Below are positions 1-6,137 of a DNA stretch of 6,473 nt, in pieces. Positions within the stretch are counted from its first letter, which is position 1; each line of letters starts with the position of its first letter. The notes beneath the pieces were generated by a model that was given only the letters and a program-made list of their open reading frames with translations, did not search any database and was not told the origin of the DNA. The stretch spans positions 1 through 6,473 of the forward strand of contig JAEDKW010000060.1 in NCBI GenBank assembly GCA_016295615.1. Direction: 5' to 3'. This stretch comes from Oscillospiraceae bacterium. Lineage in GTDB: Bacteria > Bacillota > Clostridia > Oscillospirales > Oscillospiraceae. The position numbers and the translations under genes were made by a program.

Positions 1-1642
1 TCAGGCCGATGTTCGGACCTTCCGGCGTCTCGATCGGGCACATACGACCGTAGTGGCTGTAATGCACGTCTCGCACTTCCATGTTGGCGCGTTCGCGGCT
101 CAGACCGCCGGGACCGAGCGCGGACAGACGGCGCTTGTGCGTCAGTTCCGCCAACGGATTGGTCTGATCCATGAACTGGCTGAGCGGAGAGGAACCGAAG
201 AATTCCTTGATCGCCGCCGTCACGGGGCGGATATTGATGAGGCTCTGCGGGGTGACGATGTCAAGATCCTGGATCGTCATGCGCTCGCGGATGACGCGCT
301 CCATGCGGGAAAAGCCGATGCGGAACTGGTTTTGCAGCAGCTCGCCCACGCAGCGCAGGCGGCGGTTGCCCAGATGGTCGATATCGTCCTTGTAGACGAT
401 GCCGGCGGCAAGCGCGTTCATGTAGTTGATGGAGGCGAGAATATCCTCGATCAGGATGTGCTTGGGCACCAGACGGTCCGCGTTGGCGCGGAGCTCTTCC
501 TTCAGCTCTTCGCCGCTGAACTTCTCCAGCAGCTCCTGCAGCACGCTCGCGCGCACGCGCTCCTTGATGCCGCATTCGGCGGCGGCGTCAAAGTCAACGA
601 AGCGGTTCAGCTCGACCATATGGTTGGAGAAGACGCGCAGCGGCTTGCCGTCGACCTCGATGGTCACATCGTTGACGCCGATGGCGTCCAGCTCGCATGC
701 CTCATCGCCGGTGACGATGTGACCGGCGTCGAAGAGGATCTCGCCCGTGCGCGGATCGGCAACGGGATAAACGAGCTTCTGATTGCGGATACGCGCCCAC
801 AAAGAAAGCTTCTTATTGTATTTGTAACGGCCGACCATGGACAGATCATAGCGGCGGGGATCGAAGAAGAGATTGTTGATGAGCGTTTCGCAGGCTTCGA
901 CCGTGGGCGGCTCGCCCGGACGGAGCTTGCGGTAAATCTCCAGCATCGCGTCTTCGTAAGTCTTGCAGGCGTCCTTTTCAAGCGTTGCGACGATGCGGGG
1001 ATCGTCGCCGAAGAGCTCGAGGATCTCGCTGTCGGTCTTATAGCCGAGCGCACGGATCAGCTCGGTGACGGGGATCTTGCGGTTCTTGTCGATACGGACA
1101 TAGAAGATCTCGGAGGCGTCCGTCTCGTATTCGAGCCACGCGCCGCGGTAAGGGATCACCTGGGAGGACATCAGCGGCAGATCGGTCTTGAGGTCGATCT
1201 GCTTGTCAAAGTAGACGCCGGGGGAGCGGACGATCTGGGACACGACGACGCGCTCCGCGCCGTTGATGACGAAGGTGCCCTGCTGCGTCATGAGCGGGAA
1301 GTCGCCCATGAAGATCTCCTGCTCCTTGATCTCGCCCGTCTCCTTGTTGTAAAGACGAACGCTGACCTTGAGGGGAGCGGCATAGGTGGCGTCGCGCGCC
1401 TTGCACTCAAGCACGTCATACTTGGGCTTCTCGTCCATTTTGAAGTCGATGAAGCTCAGCTCCAGATTGCCGGCATAGTTGGAGATCGCGGCAACGTCGG
1501 CGAAGACTTCACGCAGACCCGTGTCGAGGAACCACTGATAGGATTTCTTCTGGAGCTCCAGAAGATTCGGCATATCCACGATCTCCTCATGTCGGGCAAA
1601 ATTCTTGCGAAGGGTCTTGCCGTACATCTTGTCTTTGGCCAT
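1..1642 (-). CDS. rpoB: RNA polymerase beta subunit RpoB, N-terminal 547 residues (gene runs off the left edge)
   Basis: This is the catalytic beta subunit of the core RNA polymerase. Reading the minus strand from the ATG at 1642-1640 gives MAKDKMYGKTLRKNFARHEE and an uninterrupted frame to base 2. Recognisable blocks are the N-terminal segment (FIDFKM near residue 65), the beta lobe core with FMGDFPLMTQQGTFVINGAERV (about 111-132) and QIVRSPGVYF (136-145), GNRRLRCVGELLQNQFRIG (425-443), the rifampicin pocket GSSPLSQFMDQ...THKRRLSALGPGGL (483-514, bases 101-196), and CPIETPEGPNIGL at the cut (535-547). The full protein is normally about 1150-1250 residues, so over half is missing to the left. 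Using E. coli numbering, Q513, D516, H526 and S531 are all kept. Q510 is proline here. The start has only weak Shine-Dalgarno candidates: GAAGAG 5 nt away and AAAGG 14 nt away. No rplL lies directly upstream; the gene has its own promoter. Confidence 0.98.
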   Translation of the reverse strand, partial: MAKDKMYGKTLRKNFARHEEIVDMPNLLELQKKSYQWFLDTGLREVFADVAAISNYAGNLELSFIDFKMDEKPKYDVLECKARDATYAAPLKVSVRLYNKETGEIKEQEIFMGDFPLMTQQGTFVINGAERVVVSQIVRSPGVYFDKQIDLKTDLPLMSSQVIPYRGAWLEYETDASEIFYVRIDKNRKIPVTELIRALGYKTDSEILELFGDDPRIVATLEKDACKTYEDAMLEIYRKLRPGEPPTVEACETLINNLFFDPRRYDLSMVGRYKYNKKLSLWARIRNQKLVYPVADPRTGEILFDAGHIVTGDEACELDAIGVNDVTIEVDGKPLRVFSNHMVELNRFVDFDAAAECGIKERVRASVLQELLEKFSGEELKEELRANADRLVPKHILIEDILASINYMNALAAGIVYKDDIDHLGNRRLRCVGELLQNQFRIGFSRMERVIRERMTIQDLDIVTPQSLINIRPVTAAIKEFFGSSPLSQFMDQTNPLAELTHKRRLSALGPGGLSRERANMEVRDVHYSHYGRMCPIETPEGPNIGL

Positions 1643-1824
1643 TTTTGCTCTTCACGCCTTTCTTTTCTCCGGGTTCTGCCACCCCGAAGGAATGTAATTG
1701 CTCTTTCGATACGCCCGGACTTGTTGTTAAAAGTCAAGAAGGTGCACTTGTCTTTTTCGCCGGGGTATGCTATTCTTTTTTTACTGGGTGGGAGTGCGAC
1801 AAACTCCCACTTTCGGATATAAGC
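1643..1824 (-). promoter_or_regulatory. Long structured 5' leader of rpoB (about 180 nt)
   Basis: This is the stretch between the predicted rpoB start of transcription (about 1822-1824) and its ATG. It has no convincing reading frame. On the minus strand it opens with a strong hairpin at 1810-1788, GTGGGAGT paired with ACTCCCAC around a 7-nt loop, with no full T-run after it. Further on, ACCCCG (1766-1761) can pair with CGGGGT (1686-1681), while the GGGT within the latter (1684-1681) can instead pair with ACCC (1674-1671), next to the purine-rich ribosome binding region GGAGAAAAGAAAGG. A leader of this length suggests post-initiation control of rpoB, but I do not recognise a known ribosomal-protein leader or riboswitch. 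The leader's limits depend on the promoter call. Confidence 0.55.
1748..1776 (+). promoter_or_regulatory. Candidate plus-strand promoter inside the rpoB leader
   Basis: On the plus strand TTGTCT (1748-1753) is separated by exactly 17 bp from TATTCT (1771-1776), and the bases just before the -10 box are TGC, an extended -10. The hexamers match consensus at four of six positions each. An A lies 7 bp after the -10 box at 1783. Start there would direct transcription towards the plus-strand terminator at 1871-1899, across the rpoB promoter. AT-rich leaders yield such matches by chance, so the call rests mainly on the extended -10, the spacing and the terminator downstream. Confidence 0.35.
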
Positions 1825-1829
1825 GCTTA

Positions 1830-1858
1830 ATTTTACCAGTTTGCCGCAGGAAAGTCAA
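1830..1858 (-). promoter_or_regulatory. rpoB promoter, sigma-A type with extended -10
   Basis: On the minus strand the -35 hexamer TTGACT (1858-1853) is followed by a 17-bp spacer and the -10 hexamer TAAAAT (1835-1830). The spacer ends in TGG, giving the TGn extension of the -10 box. Five of six bases match consensus in each hexamer and the spacing is ideal, so this should be a strong housekeeping promoter. Transcription should begin about 1822-1824. It lies directly downstream of a terminator hairpin, so rpoB appears to be transcribed independently of the kinase operon. Confidence 0.85.
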
Positions 1859-1870
1859 GCTAAAATTTGT

Positions 1871-1899
1871 AAACTCACCGAAATTCCGGTGAGTTTTTT
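1871..1899 (+). terminator. Rho-independent terminator, plus-strand direction
   Basis: A perfect 10-bp stem, AAACTCACCG (1871-1880) with CGGTGAGTTT (1887-1896), closes a 6-nt loop AAATTC and runs into six T residues (1894-1899). On the minus strand the same stem is followed by a broken T-run (TTTACAAATTTT), so it acts best on plus-strand transcripts, although no plus-strand gene precedes it. It sits 12 bp upstream of the rpoB -35 box and could also insulate that promoter. Confidence 0.75.
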
Positions 1900-1988
1900 G
1901 TATTTCCGGCATGTTTTATCCCTTGCCCGCTCAAAATGCCGCCTTCGGGCAGCCTTGCGCCTTTGCCTTCCGCATGCCGCAAAATCGC

Positions 1989-2018
1989 AAAAAAAGACGC
2001 CCGCGGGCGTCTTTTTTT
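1989..2018 (-). terminator. Bidirectional Rho-independent terminator of the nptA-regulator-kinase operon
   Basis: Seven A residues (1989-1995), a fully self-complementary 16-base GC-rich core (1996-2011, GACGCCCG then CGGGCGTC) and seven T residues (2012-2018) make a textbook terminator that works equally in both directions. It lies about 127 nt beyond the kinase stop codon, which is the only gene reading into it in this window, so it most likely ends the minus-strand operon. The 3' untranslated stretch 2019-2144 shows no further gene. Confidence 0.92.
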
Positions 2019-2144
2019 CCTGTTTCTCTTTTTCGTTTCTTTGCCCGGCGGCACCCCGTCTCCGCGCGGAAGGAGGCATTCGCTTCGACGCCCCTGTCCG
2101 CAGGACCCTTGTGCATTTTGCGCGCCTTTGAAGCGCGTCTTGCG

Positions 2145-3479
2145 TCAAAAGCTGACCGTGATCTCCGTGCCGACGCCGGGCGTGCTGTTCATGGAAAGCT
2201 CCGCCGAGTGGATCTGCGCGATGTGTTTTACGATCGCAAGACCGAGTCCTGTTCCGCCGGTCTCCCTCGAGCGGCTTTTATCCACCCGGTAAAACCGTTC
2301 AAAAACCCGGCTCTGCTGGTCGGTCGGGATCCCGATCCCGGTATCTTTGACCGTGAGCTTCGGGTGCGCGTGATCGATCGTTACATAAACCCGGACCGTT
2401 CCGTTTTCTTTATTGTATTGGATCGCATTCTGCACCAGATTGTCGATCATCTCGCGGATCAGACTGCGGTCTGCGCTGATCCCCGCAGAGGTCCCCCCGC
2501 AGCTGAGCGACACAGACTTGCGACGCGCGAGCGCCTGAAGGTCATCCACACTTTCCTGCGCGATCCTGAACAGATCCGTCTGCTCAAAGGTTCTCGGCAG
2601 CTCGCGGTGGTCAAGCTCTGACAGCTCGATAATATCCGTGATCAAAGAAAGCAGCCGCTCCGCGTTGCGGCGGATCTGCTGCGCGGCATGGATCTGCGCC
2701 TCGCCGTCCACGATGCGGTTTTCGATCAGCTCCGCATAGCCGGAAATCGCCGTGATGGGAGTTTTCAGCTCATGCGATACGTTGGCGGTAAAATCCTGCC
2801 GGCTCTTTGCCGCCGCAAGGATCTTCTCGTGCTGGCTGCGGATCTTATCCGCAAAAGGTTCCAGCTCTTTGTACGCCGGGGTCAGGCTGCTGTCGTCGAT
2901 ATCCTCCGCCATCTGCTCGATCGGGCTGAGAAGCTGCCTGGTCAGAAGGTGACCGAGCAGAATGCAGATCAGCAGAATGATCGCCGCAATTCCGGCGATG
3001 ACCGGAAAGGCGGTCAGAAAAACGCCGGTGATCGTCCTCGCCTGTGTGGACACGCGCAGCACGGTACCGTCCTCCAGCAAAAGCGCATAATAGAACGTGT
3101 TCATGTTCAGCGTGTCTGACTTGCGGGTGCTTTCACCCTCCCCCTGCTCAAGCGCCTGCCGGATTTCCGGCCGGTCGAAATGGTTGGAAAGCCCGCTGAC
3201 GTCCGTGTCGTTGTCAAACAGCACGATACCGTCCTCATCGATCCAGGTAATGCGCAAGTCCCCGGAGCTCAGACGCTGCAGCGCGGCGGTATTCTTGTTC
3301 TCCGATGCATAGGCGTTCTGAAAGACTTCCGTTTCCATCAAAAGGTTTGCGCTCAGGCGAAGATCGCTGCGCACCTGTGTCTGGAACAATCCGTAATACA
3401 CCAGTGTGACGCCGACCGCGGTCGCTATGATCGCAATCAGCGAAATCAGCGCGAGCCTTGCGTTGATCCTCTGTTTCAT
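2145..3479 (-). CDS. phoR: Membrane sensor histidine kinase, PhoR type
   Basis: This is a 444-residue sensor kinase that should autophosphorylate and pass the phosphate to the regulator encoded just before it. A membrane helix at about 9-30 is followed by an extracytoplasmic domain (31-153) resembling the PAS-like sensor of PhoR/WalK kinases (ITWIDEDGIVLFDN, then FDRPEIRQAL), a second helix (about 154-178) and a short HAMP-like linker with P186. The HisKA domain carries FTANVSHELKTPI with the phospho-acceptor H236. The ATPase domain has the N box DNLVQNAIQYN (346-356), G1 DTGIGIP (379-385), F box FERFYRVD (393-400) and G2 GGTGLGLAIV (408-417). All key residues are intact. It lacks the cytoplasmic PAS domain found in longer PhoR proteins such as that of Bacillus subtilis. 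Its ATG overlaps the regulator stop by 4 nt (ATGA), with GAGG 4 nt upstream. The phosphate role is inferred from its neighbours; WalK-like or other signals remain possible. Confidence 0.93.
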   Translation of the reverse strand: MKQRINARLALISLIAIIATAVGVTLVYYGLFQTQVRSDLRLSANLLMETEVFQNAYASENKNTAALQRLSSGDLRITWIDEDGIVLFDNDTDVSGLSNHFDRPEIRQALEQGEGESTRKSDTLNMNTFYYALLLEDGTVLRVSTQARTITGVFLTAFPVIAGIAAIILLICILLGHLLTRQLLSPIEQMAEDIDDSSLTPAYKELEPFADKIRSQHEKILAAAKSRQDFTANVSHELKTPITAISGYAELIENRIVDGEAQIHAAQQIRRNAERLLSLITDIIELSELDHRELPRTFEQTDLFRIAQESVDDLQALARRKSVSLSCGGTSAGISADRSLIREMIDNLVQNAIQYNKENGTVRVYVTIDHAHPKLTVKDTGIGIPTDQQSRVFERFYRVDKSRSRETGGTGLGLAIVKHIAQIHSAELSMNSTPGVGTEITVSF

Positions 3480-4165
3480 GATTCCTCACTGCTTTCTGCG
3501 CCGATGGCATAACCGACTCCCCGCACCGTGCGGATCTGCTTTCCCTGCTCGCCGAGCTTCTGCCGCAGCGTTTTTATGTGCATATCAACGGTGCGGCTTT
3601 CCCCCTCAAAGTCAACGCCCCAGACGCTCAGCATGATGGATTCGCGCGACAATACGATGTCCTCATTGCGCATCAGATAACGAAGCAGCTCGTATTCCTT
3701 CAGCGTCAGCTCCACGCTCCGCTCTCCCGCCACGACCGTGTGTCTTTCGTTGTCCAGCAGTATCTTCCCCACAAGAAGCTGCTCCGGTTCTTTTTCCTGG
3801 GTCCGCCGCAAAAGCGCCCGGACCCGGGAGAGCAGCTCCATGACGGAAAAGGGCTTGCGGATGTAATCATCCGCACCGTCGTCAAGCCCCTTTACCATAT
3901 CCATTTCGGTCGTCTTGGCGGTGATCATCATGACCGGGATATGCCTGGTTTTGGGATTGCTCCTCAGCCGGCGGACGATCCGGTAGCCGTCCTCATCCGG
4001 GAGCATAATATCCAAAAGGATCAGATCCGGGAGAAGCTCTTCCATCTTTTCATAAAAGACAGACGCCCGTTCAAAGGCCTGGACCATGTAATTGCTGTTT
4101 TTCAGGGCAATCGTTTCGATCTCGCGGATGCTTGCATCGTCCTCTACGATATAGATGAGCGCCAT
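3476..4165 (-). CDS. phoB: Response regulator, OmpR/PhoB family (PhoB/PhoP-like)
   Basis: This is a 229-residue transcription factor with an N-terminal receiver and a C-terminal winged helix. The receiver (1-120) has the acidic pair D9/D10, the phospho-acceptor D52 in LILLDIMLPDEDG, T82 in MITAK and the conserved K104 in YIRKPF. The DNA-binding domain (about 128-222) shows the family signatures LTLKEYELLRYLM (153-165), SRESIMLSVWG (173-183), RTVDMHIKTLRQKL (191-204) and IRTVRGVGYAI (211-221). It starts 16 nt after the transporter stop; its AAAGGAG ribosome binding site sits in that gap just beyond the transporter TAG, suggesting coupled translation. Its stop overlaps the kinase start. The phosphate assignment comes from its place between an Na+/phosphate importer and a PhoR-type kinase and from 11-bp repeats upstream of the operon. 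In Bacillus naming it would be phoP. Confidence 0.93.
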   Translation of the reverse strand: MALIYIVEDDASIREIETIALKNSNYMVQAFERASVFYEKMEELLPDLILLDIMLPDEDGYRIVRRLRSNPKTRHIPVMMITAKTTEMDMVKGLDDGADDYIRKPFSVMELLSRVRALLRRTQEKEPEQLLVGKILLDNERHTVVAGERSVELTLKEYELLRYLMRNEDIVLSRESIMLSVWGVDFEGESRTVDMHIKTLRQKLGEQGKQIRTVRGVGYAIGAESSEES

Positions 4166-4181
4166 CTCCTGTTCTCCTTTC

Positions 4182-5954
4182 CTACGGCAGAATGTAAATG
4201 TTTTTCAGCCTCATATATTCCTGTCTGAAATGCGGATCCCCGCCCTTGATCTTTACGTCCAGATATTCGTGCATATCCAGCGCGTCCGACTGGATCTCGA
4301 TGATCGTCACCGCGACGTTGGAGCAATGGTCGGAGACCCTTTCGTAATTCGTCAGAATGTCCTCCAGGATCAGCCCTGCCTCCATCGAGCAGATCCCGCT
4401 GCGCAGGCGGACGATATGCCGCTGCTTCATCTCCAGCACCAGTCCGTCGATGACCTCCTCCAGCGGCTCCACATCCGGAGCGTGCTCGGAATCCATATTC
4501 TCAAAAACCCTTGTCGTCAGGAATATGATATCACGAACGGCAACGCTCAAGCTGTCGAGCTCCTGTTTCCCCTGCCTGGTAAGCGCAAGCCCCTGTTCAT
4601 GCATTTTTTCGGCGGATTCCGTCAGATTGACGGCGTGGTCGGAGATACGCTCAAAATCGCCGATGGCATGCAGCAGGATGGAAAGCAGATGGTTGTCTTC
4701 CTTGCTCAGATCTCGACCGGCAAGCTTCACCAGGAAAGACCCGAGAACGTCCTCAAAATGGTCCACCAGGCGCTCCAGGCGGATCACCTCTCTGATCTTA
4801 TCCTCAGAATACTCCGAAAGCACCTCTATCGCAAGCAAGATCGCTTCTTTTGCGTGCTCCGCCATCTGATCGGCGGCATTCCTGCACAGCTGCATGGCAA
4901 ATGCGGGACTGTCCAAAAAGCGCTCATCCAGCGCAGTCAGCGCCGGAGGCTCGGAAGAGACTTCCTCTGTCGCCGTTTTGTCCGGCACCGTCATGGTCGC
5001 CAGCTTCACAAGCGCGTCGGCAAAGGGGAAAAGAACGGCGGCGCAGCCGATATTGAACAGGCTGTGGATCACCGCGATCCCGGCGGCATTTGCCGAATCG
5101 GCAAGGAAGGCAAACCGGGCAAAATGATTGATCGAATAGAAGCAGACCATGAACACAAGCGTGCCGATCAGGTTGAAATACAGGTGGATAAAGGCAGCGC
5201 GTCTTGCATTCTTGCTGGCGCCCACGGAAGAGATCAGCGCCGTGACGCAGGTGCCTATATTCTGCCCCATGATGATGGGGATCGCCGATCCATAGCTGAC
5301 CACGCCGGAAAGACAGAGCGCCTGCAGAATACCCACCGACGCAGACGAAGACTGGATGACGGCGGTCAAAAGCGCTCCGGCAGCCATGCCGAGCACGGGA
5401 TTGGAAAACGCCGTCAGCATTCCGGTAAACGCGGCATTATCCTTCAGCGGAGACACCGCGCCGCTCATCGTCTCCATGCCGAACATCAATATGGCAAAGC
5501 CCAGCAGGACCGTGCCGAGCGTCTTCTTTTTCGTCCCGTCTTTTCCCGTCATGAGGAAAATGATGCCGATCGCCGCAAGCACCGGCGAAAAGGAACTCGG
5601 CTTGAGCAGCTTGACCCACACGTTTCCGCTTTCGATCCCCGCCAGAGAGAGGATCCACGAGGTGATCGTCGTGCCGATATTGGCGCCCATGATAACGCCG
5701 ACTGCCTGCGTCAGCTTCATAATGCCCGAATTGACGAAGCCAACCACCATGACGGTCGTCGCGGACGAAGACTGGATCGTGGCGGTCACAAAGGCGCCCA
5801 GCAGCAACGCCTTCATCCTGTTTTCCGTCAGCTTCTCCAGAACCTTTTCCAGCTTTCCGCCCGAAAGCATCACAAGACCGTCGCCCATGGTGTTCATCCC
5901 GTACAAAAACAGGGCAAGTCCTCCGATCATTGTCAGCACGCCGAAAATATCCAT
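4182..5954 (-). CDS. nptA: Na+/phosphate symporter with C-terminal PhoU-like domain (NptA/YjbB type)
   Basis: This 590-residue inner-membrane protein should import inorganic phosphate with sodium. It has the two inverted Na/Pi-cotransporter repeats typical of the family, each with a QSSSA signature (61-65 and 201-205) and a following G-N-IGT motif (GANIGTT 90-96, GQNIGT 230-235). Hydrophobic segments fill residues 1-315. A linker rich in E, P, S and T (about 322-345) leads to a soluble PhoU-like helical domain (about 350-565) with both metal-site motifs, FERISDHAVNLTE (434-446) and YERVSDHCSNVA (537-548). The start was set at 5954 because AAGGAGG lies 5 nt upstream and the protein then opens directly with the first membrane helix. 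Translation from the in-frame ATG at 6002 would add 16 charged residues and would begin inside the predicted -10 box. It is first in an operon with the regulator and kinase. Export rather than import has been proposed for some YjbB relatives. Confidence 0.93.
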   Translation of the reverse strand: MDIFGVLTMIGGLALFLYGMNTMGDGLVMLSGGKLEKVLEKLTENRMKALLLGAFVTATIQSSSATTVMVVGFVNSGIMKLTQAVGVIMGANIGTTITSWILSLAGIESGNVWVKLLKPSSFSPVLAAIGIIFLMTGKDGTKKKTLGTVLLGFAILMFGMETMSGAVSPLKDNAAFTGMLTAFSNPVLGMAAGALLTAVIQSSSASVGILQALCLSGVVSYGSAIPIIMGQNIGTCVTALISSVGASKNARRAAFIHLYFNLIGTLVFMVCFYSINHFARFAFLADSANAAGIAVIHSLFNIGCAAVLFPFADALVKLATMTVPDKTATEEVSSEPPALTALDERFLDSPAFAMQLCRNAADQMAEHAKEAILLAIEVLSEYSEDKIREVIRLERLVDHFEDVLGSFLVKLAGRDLSKEDNHLLSILLHAIGDFERISDHAVNLTESAEKMHEQGLALTRQGKQELDSLSVAVRDIIFLTTRVFENMDSEHAPDVEPLEEVIDGLVLEMKQRHIVRLRSGICSMEAGLILEDILTNYERVSDHCSNVAVTIIEIQSDALDMHEYLDVKIKGGDPHFRQEYMRLKNIYILP

Positions 5955-5959
5955 TTTTG

Positions 5960-5966
5960 CCTCCTT
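5960..5966 (-). promoter_or_regulatory. Ribosome binding site that fixes the nptA start
   Basis: AAGGAGG on the minus strand ends 5 nt before the ATG at 5954. The alternative upstream ATG at 6002 has no comparable site. Confidence 0.9.
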
Positions 5967-5997
5967 GCTTTTCGATGGATCCTTTTTGATCATCGGC

Positions 5998-6053
5998 ATC
6001 ATACAGTAAGTCTGTAAAACGCTTGCAGGTGCTTTTGTAAAAGCTATGTAAAA
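5998..6053 (-). promoter_or_regulatory. nptA operon promoter with PhoP/PhoB-type direct repeats
   Basis: Reading the minus strand towards nptA, TTTACA occurs at 6052-6047, 6041-6036 and 6018-6013, with a degenerate copy CCTGCA at 6029-6024, so the steps are 11, 12 and 11 bp. Nine bp after the last copy is TATGAT (6003-5998), a good -10 box, and no consensus -35 is present. In Bacillus subtilis, PhoP binds TT(A/T/C)A(C/T)A hexamers spaced about 11 bp apart, commonly between about -20 and -60. This array covers the same interval from the predicted start near 5991. That fits an activator-dependent promoter driven by the regulator of this very operon. The leader to the nptA ATG would be about 37 nt. 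Confidence 0.72.
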
Positions 6054-6062
6054 TTTGATATC

Positions 6063-6117
6063 TTTACAAAATTTTTACCTGTCGGGCGTTTTCGATTTTA
6101 CCTTTCGGTTCTATGCT
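6063..6117 (+). promoter_or_regulatory. Divergent promoter of the small membrane protein gene, with mirror-image Pho-type repeats
   Basis: On the plus strand TTTACA (6063-6068), TTTACC (6074-6079) and TTTACC (6097-6102) are spaced 11 and 23 bp, and TATGCT (6112-6117) follows after 9 bp. This is the same geometry as the nptA side, reflected about 6057/6058. The -10 keeps the T, A and final T that matter most. A start about 7 bp beyond it would leave a leader of only about 14 nt that begins at the ribosome binding site, which is short; transcription might start slightly earlier. Co-regulation with nptA is inferred. Confidence 0.62.
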
Positions 6118-6123
6118 TCCTGC

Positions 6124-6130
6124 AAGGAGG
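6124..6130 (+). promoter_or_regulatory. Ribosome binding site of the small membrane protein gene
   Basis: AAGGAGG lies 7 nt before the ATG at 6138, ideal spacing. It selects this frame over the overlapping longer frame that begins at 6113. Confidence 0.88.
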
Positions 6131-6137
6131 TGCGGAT

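Larger units (their letters stand above)
1783..1899 (+). ncRNA. Candidate small RNA of about 117 nt, antisense to the start of the rpoB transcript
   Basis: A plus-strand RNA starting at A1783 and ending at the terminator 1871-1899 would be about 117 nt. Its first five bases ACTGG (1783-1787) can pair with CCAGT (1836-1840), enclosing an 8-bp hairpin GTGGGAGT/ACTCCCAC (1788-1810); a 10-bp terminator hairpin follows. No good reading frame with a ribosome binding site is present inside. It would overlap the first 40 or so nucleotides of the rpoB leader in antisense and transcribe through the rpoB promoter. I do not recognise it as 6S, SRP or tmRNA. The alternative is that the terminator only blocks stray transcription and no discrete RNA exists. 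Confidence 0.3.

Noticed and set aside
1788..1812. GTGGGAG in the rpoB leader as an MraZ-type operator
   Set aside because: MraZ sites are several direct GTGGG repeats at regular spacing. Here there is one copy plus its inverted partner, which a hairpin explains better.
53..1822. A 589-codon open frame on the plus strand covering the rpoB region
   Set aside because: It is fully antisense to rpoB, whose protein sequence is unmistakable. It has a composition rich in A, D, L, V and H typical of a shadow frame in GC-biased coding DNA, and shows no ribosome binding site or known domain.
1938..1953. GC-rich hairpin with a CGAA/TTCG loop between the two terminators
   Set aside because: A six-pair stem exists but there is no proper T-run after it on either strand, and nothing else marks it as functional.
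3578..4228. A 216-codon plus-strand frame opposite the response regulator
   Set aside because: Shadow of the regulator gene, which carries every receiver and winged-helix signature on the other strand.
5955..6002. N-terminal extension of nptA from an ATG at 6002
   Set aside because: That ATG lies within the predicted -10 hexamer and lacks a ribosome binding site, while the ATG at 5954 has an ideal one and starts directly at the first membrane helix.
4155..6017. A 620-codon open frame on the plus strand opposite nptA
   Set aside because: It is longer than the real gene but antisense to it, and is very rich in His, Arg and Gln with no domain or start signal. The minus-strand symporter and PhoU motifs are clear.
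6047..6068. TGTAAA-N10-TTTACA as a palindromic operator for a different dimeric repressor
   Set aside because: The dyad is fully accounted for as the two outermost hexamers of the opposing 11-bp arrays, which extend well beyond it with matching spacing.
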